NCBI GenBank assembly: GCA_963576725.1
Contig: OY755240.1
Coordinates: 96,506,316 to 96,570,315, forward strand
Direction of reading: 5' to 3'
DNA length: 64,000 bases
Source: Azorinus chamasolen
Lineage: Eukaryota; Mollusca; Bivalvia; Cardiida; Solecurtidae
Shown: one piece after another, positions 35,375 through 46,911 of the stretch
Layout of the letters: each line of letters starts with the position of its first letter
Position numbering within the stretch: position 1 is the stretch's first letter
Program-made: the position numbers and the translations under genes
The notes under the pieces: generated by a model
What the model was told of the DNA's origin: nothing
Database searches by the model: none
Seen by the model: only the letters and a program-made list of their open reading frames with translations

Positions 35375-35592
35375 ATATTATTCTCCCAATTTGACCTGAG
35401 ACTCATGCATATTCTGTTTATTATCGTCGGTAATCTTTGGATAGATTTCCGAAGGTATAAGAATGCGCTATAAGAATACAATCCTCGTGGAACATGATTA
35501 TTACCGGCTTTTGGCTTGCTATTCTTTATGAACAATCCCAATAAACACGCCGAAAATTAATAGAGTCTCAGGTCAAATTGGGAGGATAATAT
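35375..35592. mobile_element. MITE with 30-bp inverted ends
   Basis: Left ATATTATTCTCCCAATTTGA continuing CCTGAGACTC, right GAGTCTCAGG continuing TCAAATTGGGAGGATAATAT. The arms match over about 30 bases. 218 bp, no coding potential. Confidence 0.75.
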
Positions 35593-35601
35593 GTATTTGT
35601 A

Positions 35602-36057
35602 TACAGTAGAACATATCTTAAGTTATCATTCAGTTATTGAACATAGGAGTCTTAAAAAACAGATGGTTGTTTAATGCAGGGTAAAAAAAACGGTAATGCA
35701 TACAGCTCCTATAAGAGCTTTCTGCATTAATTTTGACATTAAGCTACCACCTGCCTTACAAACCTGTAATTAGACTTCTATTTATGGCCACTTAACCCTT
35801 CGCTTGCTAATCACGTCAATATACCTACCTGTAAATAGTGAAGACCCAGATGAGACAGCTCCTGCCGGAGCTGTCTCATCAGGGTCTGCACTATTTACAA
35901 GTTGATTATGCAACCAGTGCACTCCACAGCAGTGATTGCACAGTGAAATACTTGTACACAGTGAAGATATATGTAATTATACATCAGGGCATGGGTAAAG
36001 AAGGAGAAATGTATTTTAAAATTCAGCAAGCGAAGGGTTAAGACATGTTCTACTGTG
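35602..36057. mobile_element. POG MITE with a PB5 inserted at its TTAA
   Basis: POG left end TACAGTAGAACATATCTTAA, right end GACATGTTCTACTGTG after 36041. The PB5 at 35792-36041 splits it at GGCCAC|TTAA, a TTAA present in other copies (for example CTTAAGCGGCC at about 55336). Confidence 0.85.
35792..36041. mobile_element. PB5 MITE
   Basis: TTAACCCTTCGCTTGCTAAT and CAGCAAGCGAAGGGTTAA are inverted ends; hairpin ACAGCTCCTGCCGGAGCTGT on stem TAAATAGTGAAGACCCAGAT. Related copies at 49182-49437 and 52838-53086. Confidence 0.9.
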
Positions 36058-36259
36058 TTCCAATGTTTTATCACACCCCTGTAGCGGTTCATGTTTTATC
36101 ACACCCCGATAGTGATTCATTCCATTATTTTCACGCATTCAGAATTATCTCTGTCTATTTATAGATCATTGCACTTATATTACCTCTATAGAATTGCAAT
36201 CTATCCTCCTGGCTTTTAATCAAAATCTTTGTTAAGGACATGTGTACTAGTAGATCTCC

Positions 36260-36406
36260 TTAACCCTTTTCCCATAGGAGCAAATGACCTATTTAGTGTC
36301 GCAGTGCCGTAAAACCCAACTCACTCACTCACTCTATTTATCACAATGGTTTTAAAAAATGACTTACAGAGGCATAAAAATGTGTTAATAGGAGGGAATG
36401 GGTTAA
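36260..36406. mobile_element. PB3 remnant carrying a SINE-like tail
   Basis: TTAACCCTTTTCCCATAGGA to GAGGGAATGGGTTAA. The centre contains GTGCCGTAAAACCCAACTCA followed by CTCACTCACTC, the 3' tail typical of a mollusc SINE. Confidence 0.6.
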
Positions 36407-36481
36407 CTGTGTTTCCTATATGTACGAAACCTGGTTTGTGCATTTATCTTGGGAGCAGTGGAGTATTGCATTGTTTGTTTA

Positions 36482-36707
36482 TCCATTCAACACAAATTGT
36501 GAATATAAGGTAAGCTTTGCAAATAGTTTGGATCTATATGAGACACTGATGAACTCTTGATCCAGATCAGATGTAGAGAAAGTGGACATCTCATCAGATC
36601 TAAACTCTTTGACACTGTGGTTACAAAATAAGAAAAAGAGGGCATTGTGTAATGGAGGCAGACACAACAATTGTTGCAGGCAATAGTTACTTAGTATTGG
36701 AAGGGTT
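36482..36707. mobile_element. Decayed PB4
   Basis: Arms GCAAATAGTTTGGATCTATA and CATCAGATCTAAACTCTTTG; right end GTATTGGAAGGGTTGATG. Confidence 0.5.
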
Positions 36708-36852
36708 GATGATATTCATAAGTTTGTAATAGGATTGCGAATTCCATTTTAGATATTGAATGTCTCACTATCAGATTGTGTCACCATGTGTGTTTAGAGT
36801 GCAAAATTAATGAGCCCTTTACTTGATAAATATTCATTTAAGAAATAATGAT

Positions 36853-37670
36853 TTAACCCTTTACTCTATAAATATGCCTTTGCAAACAGAGTAGACCCTT
36901 TACTCTATAAATACGCCTTTGCAAACAGAGTAGACCCTTTACTCTATAAATACGCCTTTGCAAACAGAGTAGACCCTTTACTCTATAAATACGCCTTTGC
37001 AAACAGAGTAGACCCTTTACTCTATAAATACGCCTTTGCAAACAGAGTAGACCCAAATCAGATGGCTCTTATAGGGTCTGCCCTGTTTGTTTGTGATTTG
37101 ATATAGATATGATTCTACAGTTTCTGTCATGGTCACAGAAATTCCTGTGTCCATGTGCTTTTATAACAGTGTGTATAGTTAATACATTGTAGTCATGATG
37201 TCACTATTTCTTTACATGAATATTCGTGGAGTAAAGAATTAACCCTTTACCTAATGCATATTCTTGTAAGATTTAATGATTTAGTTTCTGTCATAGCTAA
37301 ACATTCCTGTGTCCTTGTGCTATTATAACTATGAATCGAATTTATAACCATGATGTCATTATTTCTTACATGAATATTCATTGAGTAAAGAGTTAACCCT
37401 TTCCCTCATATAAACGTGTTTTCATGCATTTGCAAACAGAGTAGACCCAGATCAGATGGCTCCTAGAGGAGCCATCTAATCAGGGTCTGCTCTGTTTGCT
37501 AATAGAATTTGATAGATTTGATGCTTTACTTACTAAAATGTCTACAATGTTCCACCTTCCATATTTCTTTATAACTGTCTTGATGATGAATATTCAGTAG
37601 GTATTGAAAGTTGGCCTAAATACAGAACAGGGAAAGGGTTAACCCTTTACCTAATGGAGTAAAGGGTTAA
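36853..37670. mobile_element. Chain of four TTAA elements sharing boundaries
   Basis: PB2 36853-37242, partial PB2 37239-37396, PB1 37393-37642, and a minimal element 37639-37670 (CCCTTTACCTAATGGAGTAA then AGGG between TTAAs). Each neighbour shares one TTAA with the next. Confidence 0.85.
36857..37051 (+). repeat. 39-bp tandem repeat of a MITE end, five copies
   Basis: Unit starts ACCCTTTACTCTATAAATAC and ends GCAAACAGAGTAG. It consists of the PB2 terminus up to the first bases of the hairpin stem; only the first copy differs (TATGCC for TACGCC). Confidence 0.95.
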
Positions 37671-38032
37671 TACCTGATAAGATGCTACTCCTATATTTTT
37701 ATGTTGTTATTGATCTGTGTCTACACTGTATGCACAACTTCAAGGAAATATCTTCAGTTGATGCAATGCAAGTGTATGACATAAAATAGGAATTGAATGA
37801 ATGAATTAATAATTTTGTTCTCATGTCTCTTTTTCTGAAGTATTTTATTCGTAGTTGGTGCTAATAGCCTGGAGAAAACTTTTACCATAACACATTTAGA
37901 AAACTTTTCATCTGTAGAAGATGTCTAAGCAGAAATCCCTATAAAAAAAAATTCAAAGTGGTAATTTGGAGTTTGAATGAGACGGCAAGTCCCATGTTTA
38001 CAAAGGTAATTAAGAATTTGTCCACAGCAGGC

Positions 38033-38775
38033 TTTAAACTTTTCCCTTATATATATGTTTTTTCACACCTTTGCAAACAGAGTAGACCCAGATCGGGCAG
38101 CTCCTGTAGGCGCCGTCTGATCAGGGTCTGCTCTGTTTGTTAATAGAATTTGATAGAATTGTTTCTTTAGTTTCTAAAATGTCTACAATGTTCTACCTTC
38201 CATATTTCATTATATAACTACATGTATGTTGTCCATGAATATTGAGTAGCTATTGAAATTGGGAATAAATATAGAACAGGGAAAGGGTTAAGAATTTTTA
38301 GCTGATGACAGAAGTTGGCTGAGAACAATTACTAAGTGTGCTAACGGCATCCAGTTTGCTTGCTTTTTTTAATCCATTACTCCATGAATATTCATTTCAG
38401 AAATAATTACATCATGTATATTAATTAGATTAATTGTTATAATAGCACATGGCTATGGCAGAAACTGTAGAACCATATCTATATTATATCACAAGTAAAC
38501 AGAGCAGGGTCTCCTCTGTTTGCAAAGGTGCATTTATGGAGTTTTACCCTTTCCCTGATGAATATTCATGTAGGAAATAATGATGTCATGAATATTAATA
38601 AGATTCTTTTTTATAATGGCATATAGACACAAGATCTTTTGGCTCAGACAGAAGCTGTAGAATCAGATCTGTATTACACCATAAGCAAATGGAGCAGACC
38701 CTGATCAGCCGTCTGATCTGGGTCTACTCTGTTTGCAGATCTGTCAAAATGTGCTTACATAAGGGAAAGGGTTAA
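38033..38775. mobile_element. PB1 (38033-38291) and two PB2 copies (38368-38543, 38542-38775)
   Basis: PB1 ends GGGAAAGGGTTAA. The first PB2 lacks one stem arm; the second runs from ACCCTTTCCCTGATGAATAT to AAGGGAAAGGGTTAA. Confidence 0.7.
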
Positions 38776-39013
38776 AGTGATCTGATCTGAATCTAAATTG
38801 TTGCAATGGCCAGTTGTGTTGTGATGGCCAGAGAAAAAAATGTTTATAACATGAAATGAGGGTCTTCTACTACTTGTGGCCATGTTGTGATTTTAAACAT
38901 TTTGCACATGATTTTTTTATGAAATAAATGTGATTACACAAATCAGAACTTGTTTTACTTTTCACTGAAGATGGGGGGAATGCCGTACTACTCTTAAGTA
39001 TTCACCCCACCTC

Positions 39014-39039
39014 TGTGTGTGTGTGTGTGTGTCTCTCTC

Positions 39040-39075
<36 letters not shown>

Positions 39076-39255
39076 TCTCTCTCTCTCTCAGTGTGTATGT
39101 CTGTCAGTATCTCCGCTATCATTCTCCCACTCTCTTTCTGCTTATAGATAACTCTGTACCTCTCCTTCCCTTTTTGCCCTCCCCTCTGTCTGTCTCCTCT
39201 CAACCCCTCTCCCTGCCTGTCTCTCTCTCTGATGTGCATGAATGTGTGTTTTTCG
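39014..39255 (+). repeat. GT/CT microsatellite and pyrimidine-rich block
   Basis: GTGTGT and CTCTCT runs at 39014-39090, then a CT-rich stretch whose last part (39135-39253) is repeated at 39660-39779. Open frames here are simple-sequence artefacts. Confidence 0.85.
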
Positions 39256-39779
39256 GGTTTCTGTCCGTCTGTTTAAAAATATGTGATGGAGAGACACAGA
39301 GATATTTCTCCCGACTTTTACATTGGCCATAACTTTTGAGCCAGTACAGATAGAGACTGGATATTTTGCATGCATATGTATCTCATAGTCACACATTTTG
39401 AGGGGTGACATGTCAAGGTCATCCTTCGAGGTCAGAGGTCAAATATATAGGTAAAATCGCCGACTTTAACATTGGCCATAACTTTTGAACCAGTAGAGAT
39501 AGAGACTTGATATTTGACATGCATGTGTATCTCATGAAGCTGCTCATTTTGAGCGGTGACTTCAAGGTCAAAGGTCAGATGTTTGTCAGTAACTTTAATA
39601 TTGGCCATACCTTTTAAATTTGTAGATATAGACTTGATATTTGGCATGCATATGCATCTCTTTCTGCTTATAGATAACTCTGTACCTCTCCTTCCCTTTT
39701 TGCCCTCCCCTCTGTCTGTCTCCTCTCAACCCCTCTCCCTGCCTGTCTCTCTCTCTGATGTGCATGAATGTGTGTTTTT
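39135..39779 (+). repeat. Segmental duplication holding an empty HINE target
   Basis: Block A (CTCTGTACCTCTCCTTCCC...) at about 39135-39253 recurs at 39660-39779. Block B (CGGGTTTCTGTCCGTCTGTT...) at 39254-39659 recurs at 41298-41702. In the first copy A and B are contiguous; in the second they are separated by a HINE. Confidence 0.9.
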
Positions 39780-41297
39780 AGCTCACCTGAGCCAAAGGCT
39801 CAGGTGAGTTATTGTGACCGCGATCCGTCCGGCGTCCGTCGTCCGTCCACATTTTCAAACGACATCTCCTCTGAAACTACTGACCTGATTTTAACCAAAT
39901 TTTGTCAGAAGCATCAGTGGTTAGGGGGAACGAAATATTGTTCAAATTATGACCCCCGGGCCAAAAATGGCCCCGCCCTAGGGCTTATCAGTTTGTCATA
40001 GGAAAATCTTTAAAAATCTTCTTCTCTGAAACTGTGAGGCCTAGACTTTTGATATTTGGCTTGTAGCATGATCTTATGGTCCTCTACAGAGATTGTTCAA
40101 ATTATGACCCCCAGGCCAAAAATGGCCCCGCCCAAGGGCTTATCAGTTTTTCATAGGAAAATCTTTAAAAAATCTTCTCCTCTGAAACTGTAAGGCCTAG
40201 ACCTTTGATATTTAGTATGTAGCATGATCTAATGGTCCTCTACAAAGATTGTTCAAATTATGACCCCGGGCCAAAAATAGCCCCGCCAAAGGGCTTATCA
40301 GTTTTTCATAGGAAAATCTTTAAAAATCTTCTTCTCTGAAACTGTAAGGCCTAGACTTTTGATATTTGGTATGTAGCATAATCTTATGGTCCTCTACAAA
40401 GATTGTTCAAATTATGACCCCCGGGCCAAAAATGGCCCCGCCCAAGGTCTTATCAGTTTTTCATGGGAAAATCTTTAAAAATCTTCTCTGATGAAACTGT
40501 AAGGCCTAGACCTTTGATATTTGGTATGTAGCATGATCTAATGGTCCTCTACATAGATTGTTCAAATTATGACCCCCCGGCCAAAAATGGCCCCGCCCAA
40601 GGGCTTATCAGTTTTTCATAGGAAAATCTTTAAAAATCTTCTCCTCTGAAATTGTAAGGCCTAGACCTTTGATATTTGGCATGTAGCATGGTCTAATGGT
40701 CCTCTACAAAGATTGTTCACATTATGACACCCGGGCCAAAAATGGCCCCGCCCAAGGGCTTATCAGTTTTTCATAGGAAAATCTTTAAAAATCTTCTTCT
40801 CTGAAACTGTTAGGCCTATACCTTTGATATTTGGAATGTAGCATTATGTAGTGGTTCTCTAAAAAGATTGTTCAAATTATGACCCCTGGGCAAAAAATGG
40901 CCCGCCCAAGGGCTGATCAGTTTTTCATAGGAAAATCTTTAAAAATCTTCTGAAACTGTAAGGCCTAGACCTTTGATGTTTGGTATGTAACATGATCTAA
41001 TGGTCCTATACAAATATTTAGCTTGGCTTGTGGTCCTCTGCCAGGAATGTTTAACTTTCAACGCTGGCCTCTGGGCAAAACTTGGCCCTGCCTTGGGGCT
41101 TATCAGTTTTTCATGGGAAAAATATGAAATATTATTTTTCTCTGAAACCATTAGGCTTAGACCTTTAATTAATGGCATGCTGCTTTGCCTTGTGGTTTTC
41201 TACCAATGTTGTACAAATAATGACTTCTTGGTCAAAAATGGCCAGGCCCCTTGGGTTATCTCAGGTGAGCGCTTCAGGGCCTCATGGCCCTCTTGTT
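39780..41297 (+). mobile_element. HINE (AGCTCACCTGAG arm) with about 154-bp tandem units
   Basis: 5' AGCTCACCTGAGCCAAAGG hairpin, CCGTCC microsatellite, about seven units containing GACCCCCGGGCCAAAAATGG and TTCTCTGAAACTGTAAGGCC, then CTCAGGTGAGC, hairpin GGGCCTCATGGCCC and end TCTTGTT. Boundaries follow from the empty site at 39249-39254. Confidence 0.9.
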
Positions 41298-42990
41298 CGG
41301 GTTTCTGTCCGTCTGTTTAAAAATATGTGATGGAGAGACACAGAGATATTTCTCCCGACTTTTACATTGGCCATAACTTTTGAGCCAGTACAGATAGAGA
41401 CTGGATATTTTGCATGCATATGTATCTCATAGTCACACATTTTGAGGGGTGACATGTCAAGGTCATCCTTCGAGGTCAGAGGTCAAATATATAGGTAAAA
41501 TCGCCGACTTTAACATTGGCCATAACTTTTGAACCAGTAGAGATAGAGACTTGATATTTGACATGCATGTGTATCTCATGAAGCTGCTCATTTTGAGCGG
41601 TGACTTCAAGGTCAAAGGTCAGATGTTTGTCAGTAACTTTAATATTGGCCATACCTTTTAAATTTGTAGATATAGACTTGATATTTGGCATGCATATGCA
41701 TCTCATAAAGCTGCACATTTTGAGCGGTGACATGTCAAGGTCAATGTCATCCTTCAGGGTCAATGGTCAAATATATAGGTCAAATCAACAACTTTAGCAT
41801 TGGCCATAACATTTGAACTTTTGAACCAGAACACATGGAGACTTCATATTTGGCATGCATGTGTATCTCACGAAGCTGCACATTTTGAAGGGCGACATGT
41901 TGTGGTCAAGGTCATCCTTCAGGATCAAAGGTCACCGACTTTTACATTGGCCATAACTTTTGAATCAGTAGAGATACAGACTTGAAATGTCAAGGTCATC
42001 CTTCAGGGTCAAAGGTCATCGCCTTTAACATTGGCCATAACTTTTGATCCAGTAGAGATACAGACTTGATATTTGGCATGCATGTGTATCTCATGAAGCT
42101 GCACATTTTGAGGGGTGACATTTCAAGGTGATCCTTCAGGGTCAAGGGTCAGATGTTTGTCAATAACTTTAACAATGGTCATAGCTTTTAAATCTGTAGA
42201 GATAGAGACTTGATATTTGGCATGCATATTCATCTCATGAAGCTGCACATTTTGAGCGGTGACATGTCATGGTCAAGGTCATCCTTCAGGGACAAAGGTC
42301 AGATGTGTGTTCGTTTGTCAGCAACTTTAACAGTGGCATTACTTTTAAATCTATTGAGACAGAGACTTGATATTTGGCATGCATGTGCATCTCATAAAGT
42401 CGCACATTTTAAGGGGTGACATGTCAAGGTTAATGTCATCCTTCAAGGTCAGAGGTCAAATATATAGGTCAAATCAACAACTTTAGCATTGGCCATAACT
42501 TTTGAACCAACAATACGCATAGAGACTTGATATTTGGCATGCATGTGTATCTCATGAAGCTACACATTTAACATTAGTAATAACTTTTGAACCAGTAGAG
42601 ATACAGACTTGACATGTCGATGTCATCCTTCAGTGTCAAAGGTCACCGCCTTTAACATTGGCCATAACTTTTGAACCAGTAGAGACACAGACTTGAAATT
42701 TGGTATGCATGTGTATCTCATGAAGGTGCACCGTTTGAGGGGTGACATGTCAAGGTCATCCTTCAGGTTCAAAGGTCACCGACTTTAACAATGACCATAA
42801 CTTTTGAACCAGTAAAGATACATACTTAATATTTGCTATGCATGTGTATCTCATGAAGCTGCATGGTTTTAGGGGTGACCTATCAATGTCAAGGTCATCC
42901 TTCAGGGTCAAAGGTCACCGATTTTAACATAGGCTATAACTTTTGAACCAGTAGAGATAAGACTTGTTAAGGAGCTATCTGACATGTGAA
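41298..42990 (+). repeat. Tandem array of CATAACTTTTGAACC units
   Basis: About ten variable units with TTGGCCATAACTTTTGAACC, GACTTGATATTTGGCATGCA and GTCATCCTTCAGGGTCAAAG. It resembles the internal part of a large HINE whose 5' part starts near 39254. No gene. Confidence 0.8.
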
Positions 42991-43107
42991 TCTGTCCAAA
43001 TAATGGTTTACAGGATTACAGTAGAATATTTCTGTAGCAATTACTAGATGAATGACTACGTTGGTCTCTAAAAGCAGCTGGGTAATGAAGGGTGAGTAAA
43101 ACGCTAA

Positions 43108-43402
43108 TACAGTAAAACCCCTCTAAACTGGAATTCTAGTAGGGAATAAGCTTGATACTTTAAGCCAGGTGGCTGCTTAATGCAGGGTGAAAGTCATGCA
43201 GAAAGTCATGACCTTCACGCTGCATTAAGCTGCCACCTATTTCCAAGACCGATATTTATACTAGATTAAGCGTCCGCTTTAGAGGGGGTTTACTGTATAT
43301 GCGTTAGTTTTGCATAACTTTCGCCCTGCATTAAGCTTCCACCTGCCTGTATGATCTAAACATAGACCATTATTTGGTGGCCACTGTATAAGGGGTTTAC
43401 TG
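43108..43402. mobile_element. POG MITE plus a second right half
   Basis: 43108-43298 from TACAGTAAAACCCCTCTAAA to GAGGGGGTTTACTGTA; 43299-43402 is another right half ending AAGGGGTTTACTGTA. Confidence 0.75.
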
Positions 43403-43639
43403 TAATTGGGAAACTTTGTCTCCAATAATCGTCGAAGGGGTTGTAAAACAAACAACTCACATTCTTATATGTATGTATTTATTTATAAATTGTCTGATTT
43501 GTAACAGTAACATATACAATGTTGAAACAGTTTCTCGTGGCATGCACAAGTTGACACATTTCGATAATTTGAATGCAGAATGTGTACGTATATACACGTT
43601 CTATCTCTACAAGCTAAGCGTGACGTAACTGACGTTTGC

Positions 43640-44025
43640 ACACTAAGCCACACAGTTTGGTTCCAGATGAGACGCCAAGTAACTTCGTCTCATCAGGATC
43701 CAAACTATTAGACATACCATTAAATGTTTCTCCAGAGCTTGAACTAATCAGAAGTATCTGAAAATAGCAACAGATCGGTGCTAACCCTTTCAACGCCAAT
43801 GTCGCAAAAATGCATCACGACAAATAGTGCAGTCCCAGATCAGACGCCACATTTTCAAGGCGGCGTCTTGTCAGGCACTTCACGTTTTGTCTCAAACTTT
43901 ATTTCTATGTTTGTGCTTTATTCCTTTGAAATTTGCATTTATTTATCCTATTTCCTGATTTACCGAATGATTTAACAAAAATGGATTGCAGACGACAATT
44001 AGAAATTTGGCGCCGAAAGGGTTAA
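43640..44025. mobile_element. Two PB4-type MITEs
   Basis: 43640-43730 has TTTGGTTCCAGATGAGACGC with its inverse. 43781-44025 has TAACCCTTTCAACGCCAATG and TTGGCGCCGAAAGGGTTAA. Confidence 0.65.
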
Positions 44026-44250
44026 CCCTTCACTCCATAGAGAAACATTTGATGCCCTTGCAAACAGATAAGTCCCATATCAGACAACTCTTCTAGATGC
44101 CCATCAGGGTCTGCCTTGTTTACATACAGAATAATGTAAGTAGAATTCTACATGTCTACTCTATGGAATTGTATAGACCTGTCTCTACTGTGTCTGTTAT
44201 GATAAGAATTTCCCTGGTTCCTGATGTTATTACCAAATTCAGCTCATCAA
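44022..44250. mobile_element. Decayed PB2-type MITE
   Basis: Starts at the TTAA shared with the preceding PB4 (TTAACCCTTCACTCCATAGA). The core GCAAACAGATAAGTCCC is degenerate and the right end is lost. Confidence 0.5.
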
Positions 44251-44526
44251 TGTTCATACATAAATTAAATCTTGATAAATTATAATTTGAATCTTGTAAC
44301 AGTCATTTGTCACTAATGTTTTATCTTTCGTTGTGACGAACAACTGCTTTTGTGAAGTAATAGATAAATGCACCAAGGAGAGAAATTTAACAAGCTCCCA
44401 GTTTTCATTCCAGTCCTACCCAGCAACTATATTTATGCATGTTGTAAATTACAGAAATGAAATATGTTTAAACTAAATCTTATTAAATGTTCATGAGTAT
44501 TAAGCGGACACCATGTTTACGGCAAA

Positions 44527-44967
44527 TTAACCCTTTAGTCCATAAATACGCTTTTAACGCCATTGCAAACAGAGTAGACCCAGATCAGACATCTACAGAA
44601 GCCGTCTGGTCATGATCTGCTCTGTTTGCGTATGATATACAATAGAACCCCTCTAATGCGACCACTTAATGAATAAATATAGGTGTCCTTATAAGCAGGT
44701 GGTTGCTTAATGCAGGACAAAAGTAATGCAGATAGCTCCTCTAGGAGCTTGCTGCATTACTTTTGTCCTGCATTAAGCTACCAGAATTATACCTCTTTTA
44801 GGTGGTCGAATTAGCGGGGTTTTACTGTAGTAGCTATGATTCTAGTTACCGCCATGTTAAAACCTTCCGTTGTTCATAAATGCCATTATAAAAATACAGT
44901 TAAATAATAAAATAAATACTGATATATTCATTATTTCTTAATAAATATCCATGGAGTAAAGGGTTAA
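44527..44967. mobile_element. PB2 MITE with a POG inserted at TA
   Basis: PB2 TTAACCCTTTAGTCCATAAA to GGAGTAAAGGGTTAA. The POG at 44638-44829 (CAATAGAACCCCTCTAATGC to AGCGGGGTTTTACTG) is flanked by TA; excision restores GATATAGCTATGATTCTAG. Confidence 0.85.
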
Positions 44968-45124
44968 GTTTTAGTATCAATCGAAATTTACTTATCATTA
45001 TTACTACAAAACGTCAGCATCAGTGGTGTGGCCACACTTCCAACACACAACGCATAAACGTTCAATCTCCAAATACCACATCAAAGATACCGTAACAAGT
45101 GGATCACTGAACATGTACAGACCG

Positions 45125-45752
45125 CATGTTGATACACGAAGTAATACGAGCACCCTAACTGTACCAAGATGTCGATATACGCGGTAACATGGGCATCCTA
45201 ACTTAGGATGCTCATGTTACCGCGTATAGTAACTGTAACACGATGTTGGTGCCTGCGGTAACACGAACACCCTAACTGTACAACCATGTTGATACTCGCG
45301 GTAACACGAACACACCAAATGTACCACAATGTTGATACACGGGGTAACAGGAGCATCCTAACTGTACCATGATGTTGATACACGGGGTAACACGAGCACC
45401 CTAACTGTACCATGATGTTGATACACGGGGTAACACGAGCACCCTAACTGTACCATGATGTTGATACACGGGGTAACACGAGCACCCTAACTGTACCATG
45501 ATGTTGATACACGGGGTAACAGGGGCATCCTAACTGTACCATGATGTTGATACACGGGGTAACACGAGCACCCTAACTGTACCATGATGTTGATACACGT
45601 GGTAACAGGGGCATCCTAACTGTACCATGATGTTGATACACGGGGTAACACGAGCACCCTAGCTGTAACATGATGTTGATACATGGGGTAACAGGAGCAC
45701 CCTAGCTGTAACATTGTGTTAATGCATGCGGTAACACGAGCACCCTAAATCT
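45125..45752. repeat. 43-bp satellite, about 15 copies
   Basis: Unit ACTGTACCATGATGTTGATA continuing CACGGGGTAACACGAGCACC CTA. The centre is nearly homogeneous, the left edge diverged with one inverted stretch near 45190-45230. No coding role seen. Confidence 0.95.
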
Positions 45753-45879
45753 ACCAACCGTTTATCAAAGTTTCAATTCAACGAAATACTGCCTGTGTGC
45801 GCTTTGCCAAAATAGGGCAATTTGAAACAGCACCGATAGTCCGAGCTTCTGTTAACTCGTCTATTGGCCAAACGCTCTT

Positions 45880-45965
45880 TTTTGTCCGCATTTGCAAATA
45901 GCCTGGACCCAGATGAGACGCCGAGTAGATAACCCATCAGGACCCAAGCTGTCTGCCAACCGGCC
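45880..45965. mobile_element. PB4 fragment
   Basis: GCAAATAGCCTGGACCCAGA and CATCAGGACCCAAGCTGTC arms remain. Confidence 0.5.
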
Positions 45966-46165
45966 AAAATAAGTCAGCTGAATAATTTCTAAAAATGACT
46001 GCGATGAAAATGTCAGCTGCCATATTTTAATAGCAATAGAAAGGTTAAGCTGGGTAACGCGTGTAAAAACAATAGCAAAATGTATACCCACGTGACCCCT
46101 CTTATTTTGTCTTGGTGACGGGGCTATCTGTCCCACGTGATATTAATGTTCTTACGATCAAATGG

Positions 46166-46382
46166 TACAGTAAACCCCTTCTAAAACGACCACCAAAAAG
46201 AGGTATAATTCTGAGTCTTAAAAGCAGGTGGTAACTTAATGCCGGTAGGGTAAAAGTTATTGTATGCAAAATGCTCCCGTCTGAGCTTTCTGCTTTACTT
46301 TCGCCCACATTAGCACCAACCACCTGCTTTTAAATGCGCCTATGTTTGTTCATAAATGTGGCGTTTAGAGAGGGTTACCGTA
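46166..46382. mobile_element. POG MITE
   Basis: TACAGTAAACCCCTTCTAAA to TTAGAGAGGGTTACCGTA with inverted GCAGGTGGTAACTTAATGCC block. Confidence 0.75.
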
Positions 46383-46397
46383 TACAGTCTCGCAAAA

Positions 46398-46556
46398 ATG
46401 AAGGATCACCTACCCCAAGTTTTAAGTGACATAGGGAACAGTATTACAACCAAAGAGGAACCCTCAGATCAGGATATTTACTGTTTGTCAAAATATAAGA
46501 GTAAAGTACGACGCGATAATGGACCATTTGACTTCGAAAATTCAGCATTCAAATGA
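46398..46556 (+). CDS. Short open frame of unknown status
   Basis: ATG to TGA, 52 codons, MKDHLPQVLSDIGNS... ending DNGPFDFENSAFK. Composition is protein-like (charged, few cysteines), but no splice sites, promoter or family could be recognised. Could be a terminal exon, a retro-fragment or chance. Confidence 0.25.
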   Translation: MKDHLPQVLSDIGNSITTKEEPSDQDIYCLSKYKSKVRRDNGPFDFENSAFK

Positions 46557-46599
46557 ATAAATCCATCTACGAATGTTTTTTTTATCGGTGTTTATGTAA

Positions 46600-46895
46600 A
46601 TATTCGTAGAACCTAACTTATAATTGCCGATAACCTCCGCAACTTCTGTTTCAAATCTAACTTATAATTGCATGCACCTTCCGTACATACTCCAAATTAT
46701 AATTACATGCAACTTCCGCACTCGGAACACCTCAGCTATTTCTAACGAACACTGACGGAATACGACGAGTAGTTACGATTGGCAACCTCAGTTCACAATC
46801 TAACTTATAATTGTCGGCAATTTCCGTTCACAATCTAATTTATAATTGCCGACAATTTCCGCTCTCGGTGTAACTTATAATTGCGGGTAATCTTT
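46600..46895. repeat. Imperfect TAACTTATAATTGC repeats
   Basis: Five or six occurrences of (T)AACTTATAATTGC with CAACTTCCG or CAATTTCCG between them, 30-60 bases apart. Lies immediately 3' of the KazalB stop codon on the minus strand. Confidence 0.6.
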
Positions 46896-46911
46896 GTTCA
46901 CAATGATGATT

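Noticed and set aside
38994..39411. Cysteine/valine/serine-rich frames on both strands
   Set aside because: Microsatellite and pyrimidine-rich tract, duplicated at 39660 as non-coding sequence.
41476..41797. 95-codon frame repeated near 39432
   Set aside because: It is the reverse translation of the CATAACTTTTGAACC tandem repeat and its duplicate.
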